DNA of 64,000 bases from Mycoplasma haemofelis str. Langford 1 (GCF_000200735.1 NC_014970.1:806001-870000); one strand, 5' to 3'. Shown: positions 33,009 through 44,034, counted from the stretch's first letter. Numbers and translations: made by a program. The notes: generated from the letters alone by a model not told the origin.

Positions 33009-33635
33009 TTAATCTACTGACTTCCCTTCCTTAGTACATCACTTATGCAACTTATCATACTTGGCATCCTTATCGGACGCTAAAAACTCTTCCCCACTAG
33101 TCTTCAAACATCAAGCTTTTATTATTTCTAAATCCTTAGTTTCTTGTGTATTAGGATCACTAGCTCACTGATCATTTAAACCCACATCCGCTCTAGATGT
33201 GCTTTTGGATTTTCTATATTTATAAGTATTAGATCAATCTTCGGATGAGCTATCGGATGTTAATAAAGTCTTTCCTTTTCGTAAAAGCTGACTAGCTAAA
33301 TCCCTAATTAAGCAATACTTCCTTACTAACTCTAGCGATTCGGAATACTTCCTAGCCTCTAATATCATTTGTTTACTACATCAATCCCTTAACTTAATAC
33401 CGCCATCTTTATCATCCACGCCACTCAATTCTTTTATGACTGCCTTTATATTTTCCTTATCGGACTTAAATTCTTCGTCTCACTGAGCCGTATCGCTCTC
33501 TGAAATAAACCGTCTATTTTGAAGCTCCTCTTTTATAGTTATCCCTTTAGGTTTTAGAGCATAATAACCTCCTGCGGCAGCAGAAGCTCCTGTGACGGAT
33601 GCTCCTCCAAGTAAAACGGCATTTCCTAGCTTCAT
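33009..33635 (-). CDS. Two-module paralog H1
   Basis: 208 aa, ATG at 33635. M-K-L-G-N-A-V-L-L-G-G-A-S N-terminus, G-G-Y-Y, T-I-K-E-E-L, then E-F-K-S-D, R-D-W-C-S-K-Q-M and R-K-Y-C-L-I-R-D-L-A-S-Q-L. Module 2: Y-K-Y-R-K-S-K, K-A-W-C-L-K, F-L-A-S, H-K-W-C-T-K-E-G. H modules carry W-C ... Y-C instead of F-x3-C. Confidence 0.9.
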
Positions 33636-33644
33636 AAATAAAGC

Positions 33645-34334
33645 CTATATTCCCTCTACAGTACATCAATCCTTCACCTGTTCTAAAAATACAGACTTAG
33701 AAATGTCTTTACTGTTTAAATTAGTCTCACATTGTGTTCTAAAGGTCTCTCACGCCTGTTGTGAGGCTTGATTCTTCTGACCATTAAAATCCTGTAATTT
33801 TCAATCATCAGAATCCTTATCTTTATTTGCTATTCTGTAGCGCTCTCAAGCGGCCTTTCAACCCGCAGAATTCGCAGCTTCCGATTTAAGTAAAGGAGTC
33901 TTTCCTGATTCTTTAAGTAAATCAGAGATAAGAGTGTCCCTAGTACAATAATTAAGAACATCCTTGTATAGTTGAGAACTCTCAACAACTCTCTTCTTGG
34001 AATTAGAAGAACACGCATTCAGTAAGCTTTGGGAAGCTGTGGAATCAGTTATATCTGTAGTTATCGAACCACTCCAATCAGATAACTGGAAAGAATCTTC
34101 TCCCTTCTTCGCATTCTTATTTGCCTTCCTATAATCCTCCCAAGACTTCTTCCAATCAGCATCCTCCAAGGATTGGGAAGTTATAAGTCTCTTATTGGGA
34201 TTCTTAGTCTTGATAAGCTCTGATATTAACTCTCCTTTATCTTCTAATAATTTAGGAATTCCAATAGCTGCACCAGTGACAGCTGAAACTCCCCCTATTC
34301 CTGCTAGAGATTTAAAAAGTAAAGAATTAGCCAC
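33645..34334 (-). CDS. Two-module paralog F2
   Basis: 229 aa, GTG at 34334. Very close to F1 in both modules, so the pair is a recent duplicate: differences cluster in the loop after S-D-W (S-I-T-T-D-I-T) and before the C-terminal D-W-C-T-V-E-G-I. Nine bases separate it from H1. Confidence 0.92.
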
Positions 34335-34992
34335 CTACACCGCCCGCCTGAGTTGGAGTTTTATCCTTGGTACAGAATTCCAAAACATCTAAATAAAGCT
34401 GATCAGTAGTCTCAAAGCTAGGTTCTTTAGCTTTAGACCCACACTTAGTTTTGAAAGAGGTGGGAGCGTCTGGTTGAGAATGTTGTGTGCTTCAATCTTC
34501 TATTTTTCAAATACCATCACTACTTGCAGTCTTGCTATTCCTGCTGTTAGAAGTATATTTCTTTCATGCCTCTTTCCACTCAGCTGTTGAGCCGGAAGGG
34601 ATTAATTCCTTATTTGGAGCCATCTCCTTAATAAGATCACTGACTAAGGTATCTCTAGCACAGTAAGCTAAGAAGTCCTTGTATCCCTGAGAATCCTTTC
34701 CGGATACCTTAGATTCCAACTTGTTATTGCAAGTGGTTTTGAAAATATCAGGGACTCCGGAATCCGATTTCCTCAAGTTTCAAATATCTGAATTCTCTTT
34801 ATATCTCTTCCAAGATTGAGTCCAATAATCAGACTCATCGGGAGATATAAGTCTCTTAGATAGATCCTTCGATAGCAAAGAGGAGATGGATTCCTCTGAA
34901 TTGGGAGAAAGTCCCTTGGCAGCAAGTGCCCCAACTCCAGCGGTAGCTGTTGCTCCTGCTAAGAACATTGGGATCTTTAAAGTTGGTGACAT
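34327..34992 (-). CDS. Two-module paralog G2
   Basis: 221 aa, ATG at 34992. The first 105 residues are almost identical to G1 (I-S-S-L-L-S-K-D-L-S-K-R-L-I-S-P-D-E-S), while module 2 differs strongly (W-K-E-A-W-K-K-Y, I-W-K-I-E-D-W, F-K-T-K-C, E-F-C-T-K-D-K-T-P-T-Q). This uneven similarity suggests module-level exchange. Overlaps F2 by 8 bases. Confidence 0.92.
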
Positions 34993-34995
34993 AAA

Positions 34996-35604
34996 TTACT
35001 CAGTCTGAGCTCCCTCTTTAGTACACCATTTAAGAAGTTTGGTGTACTTAGAGTTATTATCTGAAGCTAAGAAAGCCTCTTCGCTATGGGTACCACATCA
35101 ACTCTTAATAAATACCAAGTCCTCAGTTTCATTCCAAGAATCTCCAGCTAATCCAATATCTCCCCTAGTATTAGCTTTAGACTTCCTCTTTGTATAGGTA
35201 GCTTTCCAATCCGACTCTAAGCTACCCTCTGTTAATAAGTTCTTACCAGTTCTTAAAAGCTGACTCGCTAAATCCCTAATTAAACAATACTTCCTTACTA
35301 ACTCAAGAGACTGAGGATTCTTTTCTGAAGCTAGGGTCATTTTTTGCTTACATCAATCCCTTAACTTAATACCGCCATCGTTATCATCCACGCCACTCAA
35401 TTCTTTTATGGCTGCCTTTATATTTTCCTTATCGGACTTAAATTCTTCGCCTCACTGAGCCGTATCTCCTTCTGGTATAAACTGTTCATCTTTAAGTGCC
35501 TCTTTTATGGTTATTCCTTTAGAGCTAAAGGCATAATAACCTCCGGCAGCAGAAGCACTTGCTGCACCGGCTCCCCCTAAGGCAAGTCAAGCTTTAGTTG
35601 ACAT
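34996..35604 (-). CDS. Two-module paralog H2
   Basis: 202 aa, ATG at 35604. An H variant with N-terminus S-T-K-A-W-L-A-L-G-G-A-G-A-A-S and G-G-Y-Y-A-F. Middle shared with H1 (A-Q-W, E-E-F-K-S-D-K-E-N-I-K-A), then R-D-W-C, R-K-Y-C-L-I-R-D-L. Module 2: S-W-C-G-T, F-L-A-S, L-K-W-C-T-K-E-G-A. Confidence 0.9.
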
Positions 35605-35606
35605 AC

Positions 35607-36248
35607 CTATTTCTTAGGTTTAGTACATCAATCTCTAGTGTAAGAAACGAAGGTCTCAAAGTCCTTATCGAAGGTACTTAACTTCGCCATCTCTCCACAC
35701 TTAGTCTTTAAAGCGTTCTTCTTTTTAGCATCATCAGTAGCTTCTGTACCTCAAACATTAGGTATCTTTGGAAGCTTAGAATTCGCATCCTGATGCTCCT
35801 TTAATTTCTTATCCCACAAAGAATCATCTGCATTAGTAGTAGTGGTGGTGGTATCCATTAAAGACAACTTATCTCCCAATCTAGAAGACACAGTTACTGG
35901 CACTACACACCATCTCCTTGCCTTCTCTAAATCCTCATCCTTCTTAGATTCACTACTTAACAAAGAAGAGCACGCATCCTTAAGTCCACTTACCGTATAG
36001 TCAGTATCTTTAACAACATTGGAGAATCTCAAAAGAGCCTCAGACTCCTTTCCATAAGCTGTCTTTATCTTTCCCCACTCACCAGATTGAGTAGTATCCT
36101 TCTTATCTAGATTAAGAATAGAGTATCCTGACTTCTCTAATCTAGCTCTAATACTTACATCCTCCTTGCTAGGCATAGCAAAGTAAGCTCCAGTAGATAC
36201 AGCACCAACTCCTCCGGCTGCAGTTAAGGATTTAATAAGAGTACTCAT
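35607..36248 (-). CDS. Two-module paralog I1
   Basis: 213 aa, ATG at 36248, directly adjoining the stop of F3. Type I: G-A-Y-F-A-M-P-S, R-L-E-K-S-G-Y-S-I-L-N-L, D-A-C-S-S-L-L-S-S-E-S, E-K-A-R-R-W-C-V-V-P-V-T-V. Module 2: K-L-K-E-H, L-K-T-K-C-G, F-D-K-D-F-E-T-F-V, D-W-C-T-K-P-K-K. A Thr run encoded by GTA/GTG units on the plus strand (about 35833-35850) lies at the start of module 2. Confidence 0.9.
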
Positions 36249-36944
36249 CTATTGCTCAATAGTACATCAAGACTTAACTTGATCTAGTAGAGTCTTATCT
36301 TCTATGGAACTGCTTGCCAATTTGGATTCACACTTGGTCATGAAATCATCTGAAACTGAGAAGCTATCTCCTGATTTGGCCTTTTCCGTCTGATAACTAC
36401 TTATTCCCCAAGCATCTCCAGTGTTCTCGGTATTAACCTTTACATAAGCAGCCCACACTCCCCTTCATTCTGCAGAATTGGCATTATTTCTGGTCTTAGA
36501 TAAGAGCTTCCTTCCTGATTCCTTAAGTAAATCTGAAATAAGAGTGTCTCTAGTACAATACTTAAGGACATCTTGATATAGTGGAGAATCAAGGGAAGAT
36601 TTCTTCTTGGAATTAGAGGAACAAGCATTCAGTAAGCTTTGAACTGCGCTTACTTCAGATATAGATTCAGAAATGGGACCACTTCAATCTGGTAACTGGA
36701 AAGTATCCTTCCCCTTAGCTGCATCTTTATTCGCCTTTCTATAAGCCTCCCAAGACTTCTTCCAACTAGGATCATCCAAGGATGTAGCAGTTATAAGTCT
36801 CTTCTTTGGATTATGGATCTCAATAAGCTTTGAGATTAACTGCCTCTTATCTTCTAACAGTTTAGGAATTCCAATAGCTGCCCCAGTAGCAGCTAAAACT
36901 CCCCCAATTCCCGCTAAGGATTTAAGCGCTAAAGAACTATTCAT
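36249..36944 (-). CDS. Two-module paralog F3
   Basis: 231 aa, ATG at 36944. N-terminus N-S-S-L-A-L-K-S-L-A-G-I-G-G, shared with G7 and differing from the A-N-S-L-L-F-K form. Module 1: I-S-K-L-I, K-R-L-I, W-K-K-S-W-E-A-Y, L-L-N-A-C, K-Y-C-T-R-D-T. Module 2 has W-R-G-V-W-A-A-Y, D-A-W-G-I-S, F-M-T-K-C, S-W-C-T-I-E-Q. Confidence 0.91.
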
Positions 36945-37587
36945 TAGCTTTATCCTTAGTGCAGAACTTTAAAGTATCTAAGTAAAGAGCCCCTTGAACA
37001 TCGTGAAAGGACTCCTTAGCATTAGCCACACACTTATCCATGAAGGAATCGGGAGCTGTAGTTAATATAGAGTGATTCTTATCCCAATCACTTAATCCCC
37101 AAGTATGATCTCCACCCGCTTGCTTCTGATTCTTCTCACTCTCAACATATAACTTCCAAACCTTCACCCAATCTGCATCAGTTCCTGTTTTCTTAACTAG
37201 TAATTCCTTATTTGGAGCATGCTCCTTAATAAGATCACTAACTAAGGTATTTCTAGCACAGTAATCTAAGAAGTCCTTGTATCCTTGGGAATCCTTACTA
37301 TCTACCTTGGATTCCAGCTTATTCTTACAAGTAGTCTTAAGGGATTCGGGAACTTGATCTCCATTTCCCAAAGCCCAAATATCCTTCCCTGAAGCTTTAT
37401 ATGCTTTCCAAGAATTTGACCAATCCTCTCCTTCCAATATAGCTCTTTTGGAAGGATCCTTGGAGAGCAAAGAGGAGATGGACTCTTGGGATTTAGGAAA
37501 GACAAGATCTTTAGCAGCGAGCGCCCCAACTCCGGCAGTAGCTGTTGCTCCGGCCATGAATAAAGGAAGTTTGGCAGTTGATGTCAT
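36937..37587 (-). CDS. Two-module paralog G3
   Basis: 216 aa, ATG at 37587. One of the few family members with no TGA codon, so it is intact even under the standard code. Module 1: I-S-S-L-L, K-R-A-I, W-S-N-S-W-K-A-Y, I-W-A-L, T-T-C-K-N-K-L-E-S-K-V, D-Y-C-A-R-N-T. Module 2: L-V-S-D-L-I, W-V-K-V-W-K-L-Y, W-G-L-S-D-W, F-M-D-K-C, K-F-C-T-K-D-K-A. Confidence 0.94.
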   Translation of the reverse strand: MTSTAKLPLFMAGATATAGVGALAAKDLVFPKSQESISSLLSKDPSKRAILEGEDWSNSWKAYKASGKDIWALGNGDQVPESLKTTCKNKLESKVDSKDSQGYKDFLDYCARNTLVSDLIKEHAPNKELLVKKTGTDADWVKVWKLYVESEKNQKQAGGDHTWGLSDWDKNHSILTTAPDSFMDKCVANAKESFHDVQGALYLDTLKFCTKDKANE

Positions 37588-37590
37588 GTC

Positions 37591-38220
37591 TTATTGCCCG
37601 TCTGCAGTACATCACTTAATAAGCTTGTTATATTTAGTATCGTTATCGGAAGCTAAGAAGTCCTGCTTGCTAGTCCCTTCACATCAATTTTGAATAACTG
37701 GCAATTCATCATTCTCCTTATTCTCAGACCAAGTTTCCCCTGTTAAACCAACATCAGCTCTAGTTGCACTGCTACCTTTATGCTTTTTGTAAAGAGCAGA
37801 TCACTCCGATTGCTGACTCTTACCTAATAAGACCTTCTTATTTCTAGATAACTGACTAGCTAAGTCCCGTATTAAGCAGTACTTCTTAACTAACTCAAGA
37901 GTCTCAGAATGCTTCTTGGAATCCAAATCCATCTGCTTCAAGCATCAAGACTCTAACTTCTTGCCTCCATCTTCCTCAGAAGTAACACTCTTCAATTCCT
38001 GTATCTTCTCCTTAATATCATTCTGTGCAGACTTAAATTCTGTCACTCATTGCTTTGTTAAGGCATCTCCAGTAAGAGTAGATATCAACTTAGCGTCCTT
38101 AAGCGCTTCTCTAATGGATATGACAGTCTCTTTTTGGGATAAATAGTGATAACCTCCAACAGCTGCCGCACTTGCAGCAGATGCTCCTCCAATTGACGCA
38201 GCGGCAGTTCCTAACTTCAT
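37591..38220 (-). CDS. Two-module paralog H3
   Basis: 209 aa, ATG at 38220. Second H form: M-K-L-G-T-A-A-A-S-I-G-G-A-S-A-A-S, G-G-Y-H-Y-L-S, S-I-R-E-A-L-K-D-A-K-L-I-S-T-L. Module 1 ends E-S-W-C-L-K-Q-M ... K-K-Y-C-L-I-R-D-L-A-S-Q-L; module 2 has Q-N-W-C-E-G and I-K-W-C-T-A-D-G. Preceded by a 41-base gap that is long for this array. Confidence 0.91.
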
Positions 38221-38261
38221 GAAAATGGGTGGGGGCTTCTAGTTAACTTTACTTAGGTAAC

Positions 38262-38885
38262 TTATCCTTTAGGCTTAGTACATCAACTCTTAACTTGATT
38301 AAATAGGTCAGTATTGGAGATATCTTTACTTCCTAAATGAGTTTCACACTTCTTCCTGAAATCCTCGGGAGCATTCTCATTAGAAGTATTCTTCTTACTT
38401 TGAAAATCTGTAACTGACCATACATCACCACTCTTCTCCTTATTTGCCTTTATATAGCTATCCCATGCCTTCTTCCATCCATCAGTCTCCGGACCTTCAC
38501 TAGAAGATAAAGGAGTTTCTTGAGCGTCCTTAAGCAGATCAGAAATTAAGGTATCTCTTGTGCAATAGGAAAGGAAGTGCTTGTACTCCTCAGAGTTGGT
38601 GCCAGAAACCTTAAATTCCAACCTACTCTTACATTCACTCTTAAGAGTGGGAGGAACATCATCACCACTTCCCAGACTTCAAATATCTTTTGCAGATTTC
38701 TTATATTCTGCCCAAGCCTTAGTCCAATCCTCTCCATCGGCTATAGCTCTCTTTGTGGGATCTTTAGAGAGCAAGGAAGAAATGGATTCCTTCTCTCCGG
38801 AAAATGGAAGTCCATTAACTGCAAGAGCTCCCACTCCGGCAGTAGCTGTTGCGCCGGCCATGAATAAAGGAATTCTTAAATCCAT
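38262..38885 (-). CDS. Chimeric paralog GF1 (G module 1, F module 2)
   Basis: 207 aa, ATG at 38885. First part is G-type (F-M-A-G-A-T-A-T-A-G-V-G-A-L, I-S-S-L-L-S-K-D, K-R-A-I, W-T-K-A-W-A-E-Y, I-W-S-L-G). After S-Y-C-T-R-D-T the sequence becomes F-type (L-I-S-D-L-L-K, W-K-K-A-W-D-S-Y, F-R-K-K-C-E-T-H-L-G-S-K-D-I, Q-V-K-S-W-C-T-K). The switch falls at the module border. Confidence 0.9.
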
Positions 38886-38887
38886 AA

Positions 38888-39496
38888 TTACTCCTCCTGC
38901 GCTCCTTCCTTAGTGCATCACTTAAGGAGCTTGGTGTACTTATCGTTATTGTCTGAGGCTAAGAAATCCTGCTTGCTAGTATCTGAACATCACTCCTTTA
39001 TCTTTACTAAATCTGCCTCCTGTTGATTCTCAACCCACTGTCCAGACAAGCCGATGGCAGCTCTATCTGTTTTTTTATCCTTCCTCTTTTTATAAGTTTC
39101 AGCTCACCCAGAAGCATCGCCCGTTAATAAAGTCTTTTTATTCCTAGAAAGTTGACTGTCTAAATCCCTAATTAAGCAATACTTCCCTACTAATTCAAGA
39201 GACTGGGGATTCTTCTTAGCATCCAACTTCAATTGCTTTTGACATCAATCCTTAAGCTTAGATCCTCCATTACTATCAGTAGCATCCTTTAAATCCCCTA
39301 TAGACTTCTGTATATTCTCCTTATCTGACTTAAATTCTTCAGTCCACTGATTGCTATTATCTGTAGGAATAAATCTCTTATTCTTAAGCGCCTCTCCTAT
39401 GGTTACTACTTTAGAACTAAAGGCATAATAGCCTCCTGCAGCAGAAGCGCTCGCTGCACCAGCTCCCCCTAAGGCAAGTCAAGCTTTAGTTGACAT
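38888..39496 (-). CDS. Two-module paralog H4
   Basis: 202 aa, ATG at 39496. The N-terminus is near-identical to H2 (S-T-K-A-W-L-A-L-G-G). Module 1: A-L-K-N-K-R-F-I-P, E-E-F-K-S-D, K-D-W-C-Q-K-Q, G-K-Y-C-L-I-R-D-L-D-S-Q-L. Module 2: K-E-W-C-S-D-T, F-L-A-S-D-N-N, L-K-W-C-T-K-E-G-A. Confidence 0.9.
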
Positions 39497-39499
39497 TCC

Positions 39500-40129
39500 C
39501 TATTTAGGTTTAGTACATCAGTCTATAGTGTAAGAAACGAAGGTCTCAAAGTCCTTATCAAAGGTATGCAACTTAGCCATAGATCCACACTTAGTCTTTA
39601 AAGCAGTAGTCTTCTTGGTATCGTTATCATCTCCACTACCCCAAGCATTGGGTATCTTTGGGAACTGAGAATTATCTTTCTGGTGCTCTTTTAACTTCTC
39701 AGTTCAGAGATTAGCATCATTGGTTCCCGACGTATCTAATAAAGCCAACTTATCTCCTAATCTAGATTCCACAGTTACAGGAACAACACACCACCTCCTT
39801 GCCTTCTCCAAATCCTCATCTTTCTTAGATTCACTACTTAGTAATGAGAAGCAAGAATCCTTAATACCACTAATGGTGTAATCAGTTCCCTGAACAACTC
39901 CCGAGAATCTTAAAAGCTCTGTAGTCTCCTTTCCATAAGCTTCCTTTATCTTGTCCCATTCCCCTTTATGGGACGTATCTCTCTTATCTAAGTTAAGAAT
40001 TGAGTATCCTGCCTTCTCTAAACGTTCTCTAATGCTCACACCCTTCTTACTAGGAATGGCAAAGTAAGCACCTGCAGAAGCAGTTCCTATCCCCGCCAGT
40101 GCCGCTAAAGCTTTAAAAAGAGCACTCAT
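39500..40129 (-). CDS. Two-module paralog I2
   Basis: 209 aa, ATG at 40129, sharing a base with the F4 stop. Very close to I1: S-I-R-E-R-L-E-K-A-G-Y-S-I-L-N-L, E-K-A-R-R-W-C-V-V-P-V-T-V, F-D-K-D-F-E-T-F-V-S-Y. The first module Cys is in D-S-C-F-S-L-L. Ends D-W-C-T-K-P-K. Confidence 0.91.
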
Positions 40130-40827
40130 TAAGGCTTACCTTCCACAGTGCACCAATCCTTAACCCTCTCCAAAAGCTCTGAATTAGAGATATCAGTGCT
40201 CTTTAGATGTGTCTCACACTTAGTCCTGAAGTCTTCTGGAGGGGACTGATTGGCATTCTCTTTTGCTGTACTAAAAGTGCTAACATTCCAAGCATCTGTA
40301 CCGGAGCTCTTATTCGCTAATCTATAACGCTCTCAAGCGTCTTTCCAAGCTTGGGTTGCTACTGTAGTTCCCTCTTTGGATAAAGCTGTCTTGCCTGAAT
40401 CCTTAATTAAGTCGGAAATAAGAGCTCCCCCAGTACAGTACGCAAGGACATCCTTATATAGTTGAGAGTCAGGCAAAGCCTTCTGGTTGGATTTGGAAGC
40501 ACATGCATCTAACAAGCCTTTAATAGCATTATCTCCGACATTTATAGTTCCAGAAATGGAACCACTTCAATCGGGTAATTGAAAAGTATCTTTCCCTTTA
40601 GGTGCATCTTTATTGGCCTTCCTATAAGCCTCTCAAGACTTCTTCCAATCAGCATCCTCCAAAGATTGGGAAGTGGTAAGTCTCTTATCTGGATTCTTAG
40701 TTCGAATTAGTTCAGATATTAAAGTCCCTTTATCTTCTAATAATTTAGGAATTCCAATAGCTGCACCAGTAGCAGCGGAAACTCCCCCTATTCCCGCCAA
40801 GGATTTAAAAAGTAAAGAGTTAGCCAC
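40129..40827 (-). CDS. Two-module paralog F4
   Basis: 232 aa, GTG at 40827. Standard F module 1 (I-S-E-L-I-R-T-K-N-P-D-K-R-L, W-K-K-S-W-E-A-Y, L-L-D-A-C), but the usual Y-C-T-R-D-T-L border reads Y-C-T-G-G-A-L, a change seen in no other F copy. Module 2: W-K-D-A-W-E-R-Y, D-A-W-N-V, F-R-T-K-C, D-W-C-T-V-E-G-K-P. Confidence 0.9.
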
Positions 40828-41488
40828 CTAAGTTAACGACTGCTGCTTTGTCCTTAGTGCAGAAAGCTACTGTATAGATATAAAGATCTCCTTCTGAGTT
40901 ATGAAAAGGAGTCTTGGCATTGGATTCACACTTGGTCATGAAGCTCTCGGGTGCATTCTCATCGGAACTCTGTGTAGTGCCTCCAATAAGCCCCCAGATG
41001 TCCTTGTTAGCTTCCTTATTGGAATTCTTAGCATGCTCTTTATAAACCTTCCAAGCTGCTTTCCATTCTTCGGAACTTCCTGCAGCTTTAGCTATTAAAG
41101 CCCTGCCGGAAGCATTCTCCTTAATAAGATCACTAACTAGAGTATCTCTGGAACAATACTTTTCAAAAGCCTTATATCCCTCAGAATCCCTACTCTCAAC
41201 TCTGGAATCTAATTTCTCACTACAAGCAACTTTCAATGCTGCAGGCTCTTCCCCCGAATTACCTATATTTCAAATATCCTTTCCGGAGTCCTTATAGGCT
41301 TGTCAGACCTTCTTTCAATTCTCAACTTCACTCATATCTATAGGCCTACGAGAGGGATCTTGAGAAATAAGGGAAGAGATGGATTTCTCGGAACCAGGTA
41401 AAGAAAGTCCCTTAAGTGCAAATGCTCCTACTCCCGCGGCAGCTATTGCTCCGGCCGCAAACATAGGGGCTTTCAAAATTGGCTCCAT
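40820..41488 (-). CDS. Two-module paralog G4
   Basis: 222 aa, ATG at 41488. E-P-I-L-K-A-P-M-F-A-A-G-A-I N-terminus. Module 1: I-S-S-L-I-S-Q-D, R-R-P-I, W-K-K-V-W-Q-A-Y, I-W-N-I-G, K-V-A-C, K-Y-C-S-R-D-T. Module 2: L-V-S-D-L-I, W-K-A-A-W-K-V-Y, I-W-G-L-I, F-M-T-K-C, A-F-C-T-K-D-K-A. Overlaps F4 by 8 bases. Confidence 0.91.
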
Positions 41489-41491
41489 CCC

Positions 41492-42118
41492 CTATGTCAA
41501 AGTCTTTCCGTCCTCAGTACATCACTTAAGAAGTTTGTTATATTTATCCTCGGAAGCCAGAAAGGACTCCTTGATGGTATCCTCGCACCATTTTTGGATA
41601 ACAGGAAGTTCTTCGGTTTGCTTACTCTCTGGCCAATCCACACCACTTAAACCAATATCTGCCCTTGTAGACTTTCCACTCTTACGCTTTTCATAAACAG
41701 CTCCCCACGCATCAGATTGACTCTTACCTATTAAGCTCTTGTTATTTCTCTTTAACTGACTAGCTAAATCCCTTACTAAGCAATACTTCTTGACCAATTG
41801 AAGAGTGTCATCATGCTTCTTGGAATCCAAATCCATCTGCTTTAAGCATCAAGACTCTAACTTCTTACCTCCGTCATCCTCCGCAGTAACGTCTTTCAAA
41901 TCTTTTATGTCCCTCTTGATATCATCCTTAGCGGACTTAAACTCCTCTTGTCATTGCTTAGTTAAAGCCTCACCAGACAGGGTAGAGATTAACTTAGAGT
42001 CCTTAAGAGCTTCTCTTATGGATACTGGAGTATCCTTAGAGTACAAGTAATAACCTCCTGCTGCCGCACTTGCAGCGGACGCTCCTCCTAGTGATGCAGC
42101 TACAGTACCTAACTTCAT
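41492..42118 (-). CDS. Two-module paralog H5
   Basis: 208 aa, ATG at 42118. Second H form (M-K-L-G-T-V-A-A-S-L-G-G, S-I-R-E-A-L-K-D-S-K-L-I-S-T-L, T-K-Q-W-Q-E-E-F-K-S). E-S-W-C-L-K-Q-M-D-L-D-S-K-K-H, K-K-Y-C-L-V-R-D-L. Module 2: Q-K-W-C-E-D-T, F-L-A-S-E-D-K, L-K-W-C-T-E-D-G-K-T. Confidence 0.91.
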
Positions 42119-42121
42119 TAA

Positions 42122-42763
42122 CTATTGCCCAGAAGTCTTAGTACATCAACTCTTAACTTGATCAAAAAGAGTGGTATTGGAGATATCCTTACTTCCTAGA
42201 TGAGTTTCACACTTATCCCTGAAATCAGCTAACGCCTTATCCTTCTTGTCTTTCTCGGTTTTAAAATCCTTAACCTTCCAAGCATCATCTCCATTTAACT
42301 TCTCCTTATTGGCTTCTATATATCCCTCTCAAGCCTTCTTTCACCCTTCCGAACTATCAGCATCCGTCTTAGATAAAGGAGTTAATTTGGAATCCTTAAG
42401 TAGATCAGAAATTAAAGTATCTCTTGCACAATAGGAAAGGAAGTCTTGGTAATCCCGAGAATCAGTTCCAGAGACCTTAGATTCCAACTTATCCCTGCAG
42501 ATATTCTTAAATCCTTCAGGAACATCTTGTCCATTTCCTAGCTTCCAAGAATCCTTACTGGAAGCTTTATAAGATGCTCATGCAGATGTCCAAGCTGTAC
42601 TTTCATCAACAGCTATAGCTCTCTTAGTGTGATCCTTAGACAGTAAAGATGAAATGGACTTCTCCTCTTTACTGGGAGACAGACCCTTAAATGCCAGAGT
42701 CCCAACTCCTGCGGTCGCAGTTGCTCCGGCTGCCAATGAAGCTACTTTAAAGGGTGTTGTCAT
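42122..42763 (-). CDS. Chimeric paralog GF2
   Basis: 213 aa, ATG at 42763. G-type first part (T-T-P-F-K-V-A-S-L-A-A-G-A-T, I-S-S-L-L-S-K-D, K-R-A-I, W-T-S-A-W-A-S-Y), border S-Y-C-A-R-D-T, then F-type module 2 (L-I-S-D-L-L-K, W-K-K-A-W-E-G-Y, F-R-D-K-C-E-T-H-L-G-S-K-D-I, Q-V-K-S-W-C-T-K). Same gene order and junction as GF1. Confidence 0.9.
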
Positions 42764-42765
42764 AA

Positions 42766-43380
42766 CTAATCAACTTGCGCTCCGTCCTTGGTACACCACT
42801 TATGAAGTTTTTCATATTTATCCTCAGAAGCCAAAAAGTCCTGCTTGCTAGTCCCTTCACATCACTCTTTTATTTTCTTTAAATCTGTCTCTTGTTGGGT
42901 GTTATCTCAATTAGCTCCATCCAGACCCACATCAGCTCTGGCGGTGGATTTATTCTTTCTCTTAGTGTAGGTATTATTTCAATCTTCAGCCGAACTGGAG
43001 CTAATCAATAGAGTCTTTCCCTTCCTAGAAAGCTGACTGGCTAAATCCCTAATTAAGCAGTACTTTTCTACTAATTTAAGAGACTCCTGATTCTTCTTAG
43101 AGTCCAATTCCATCTGACTCTCACACCATTCCTTAAGCTTACTTCCTCCATTCTCATCGGTGACATCCTTTAAAGCCTCTATGGATGCCTTTATATTTGA
43201 AGAATCCGACTTAAATTCCTCCTCTCACTGCTTGCTATCTGCGGTAGGAATAAACTTCTTGTCCTTAAGTTGTTCTTTGATTGTGGGATTCTTGGAAGTA
43301 AGAACATAATATCCACTGGCTGCAGCAGCTGCTCCCGTTGCAGAAGCACCACCCAATAGGAGTGCAGTTTCAAACTTCAT
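42766..43380 (-). CDS. Two-module paralog H6
   Basis: 204 aa, ATG at 43380. First H form (A-L-L-L-G-G-A-S-A-T-G-A, T-I-K-E-Q-L-K-D-K-K-F-I-P). K-E-W-C-E-S-Q-M-E-L-D-S-K-K, E-K-Y-C-L-I-R-D-L. Module 2: Y-T-K-R-K-N-K, K-E-W-C-E-G-T, F-L-A-S, H-K-W-C-T-K-D-G-A. Confidence 0.91.
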
Positions 43381-43385
43381 ATCTA

Positions 43386-44030
43386 CTAAGACTTGGATTT
43401 AGTGCACCAATTCTGGGCATGCAAAACAAAGGTCTCAAAATCCTTGTTAAACGTTTTGTAATCCTTAACTTTTCCGCATTCAGTCTTCAAATCAGATTCA
43501 GAGGGTTGAGATCCGGAAGAACTAGGAGTTAAAGTCATTTTAGGAATAAAGGAATCGGACTTCTTATGCTCATCCAGTTTTGCTTGTCACAAAGAGGAAT
43601 CTCCATCCCCCGATGTATCCATAAACTCCAACTTGTCTCCAATTCTGGAAGCAACTGTAACTGGCACTACACACCATCTTCTTGCCTTCTCTAAATCGGA
43701 AGAAGTATCGGATTCACTACTTAATAAGGAAGAGCAAGCTTTCTTAATCCCGCCAATAGTATTGTCGTCCTGAGTAGTAACGCTAGCAAACTTCAAGTTA
43801 GATGTGGTCTCCTTCCCATAAGCCTCCTTAACTTGTCCTCATTCGGTAGCATGCTTAGTAGTATCGTTCTTATTTAAATTAAGTATGGAGTACCCTGATC
43901 TCTCCAAACGATCCTTAACACTTAAAGCTTTGGGTTTCTCAGAAGATGAAGAGGGGATGGCAAAATAAGCTCCAGTACCAACTGCCCCAGCTCCCCCTAA
44001 ACCGGCCAAATACTTTACGGGAATACTCAT
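43386..44030 (-). CDS. Two-module paralog I3
   Basis: 214 aa, ATG at 44030, ending with two successive TAG codons. S-I-P-V-K-Y-L-A-G-L-G-G, G-A-Y-F-A-I-P-S-S-S-S, D-R-L-E-R-S-G-Y-S-I-L-N-L, K-K-A-C-S-S-L-L, E-K-A-R-R-W-C-V-V-P-V-T-V. Module 2: L-K-T-E-C-G, F-N-K-D-F-E-T-F-V, N-W-C-T-K. Confidence 0.9.
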
Positions 44031-44034
44031 CTCT

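Noticed and set aside
38221..38261. Promoter in the shared gap sequence before H3 and H8 (similar GAAAATGxGTGGGGGCTTCT at 45961)
   Set aside because: The similarity can be explained by duplication of the cassette, and no -10-like box stands out. Reported only as a wider gap.
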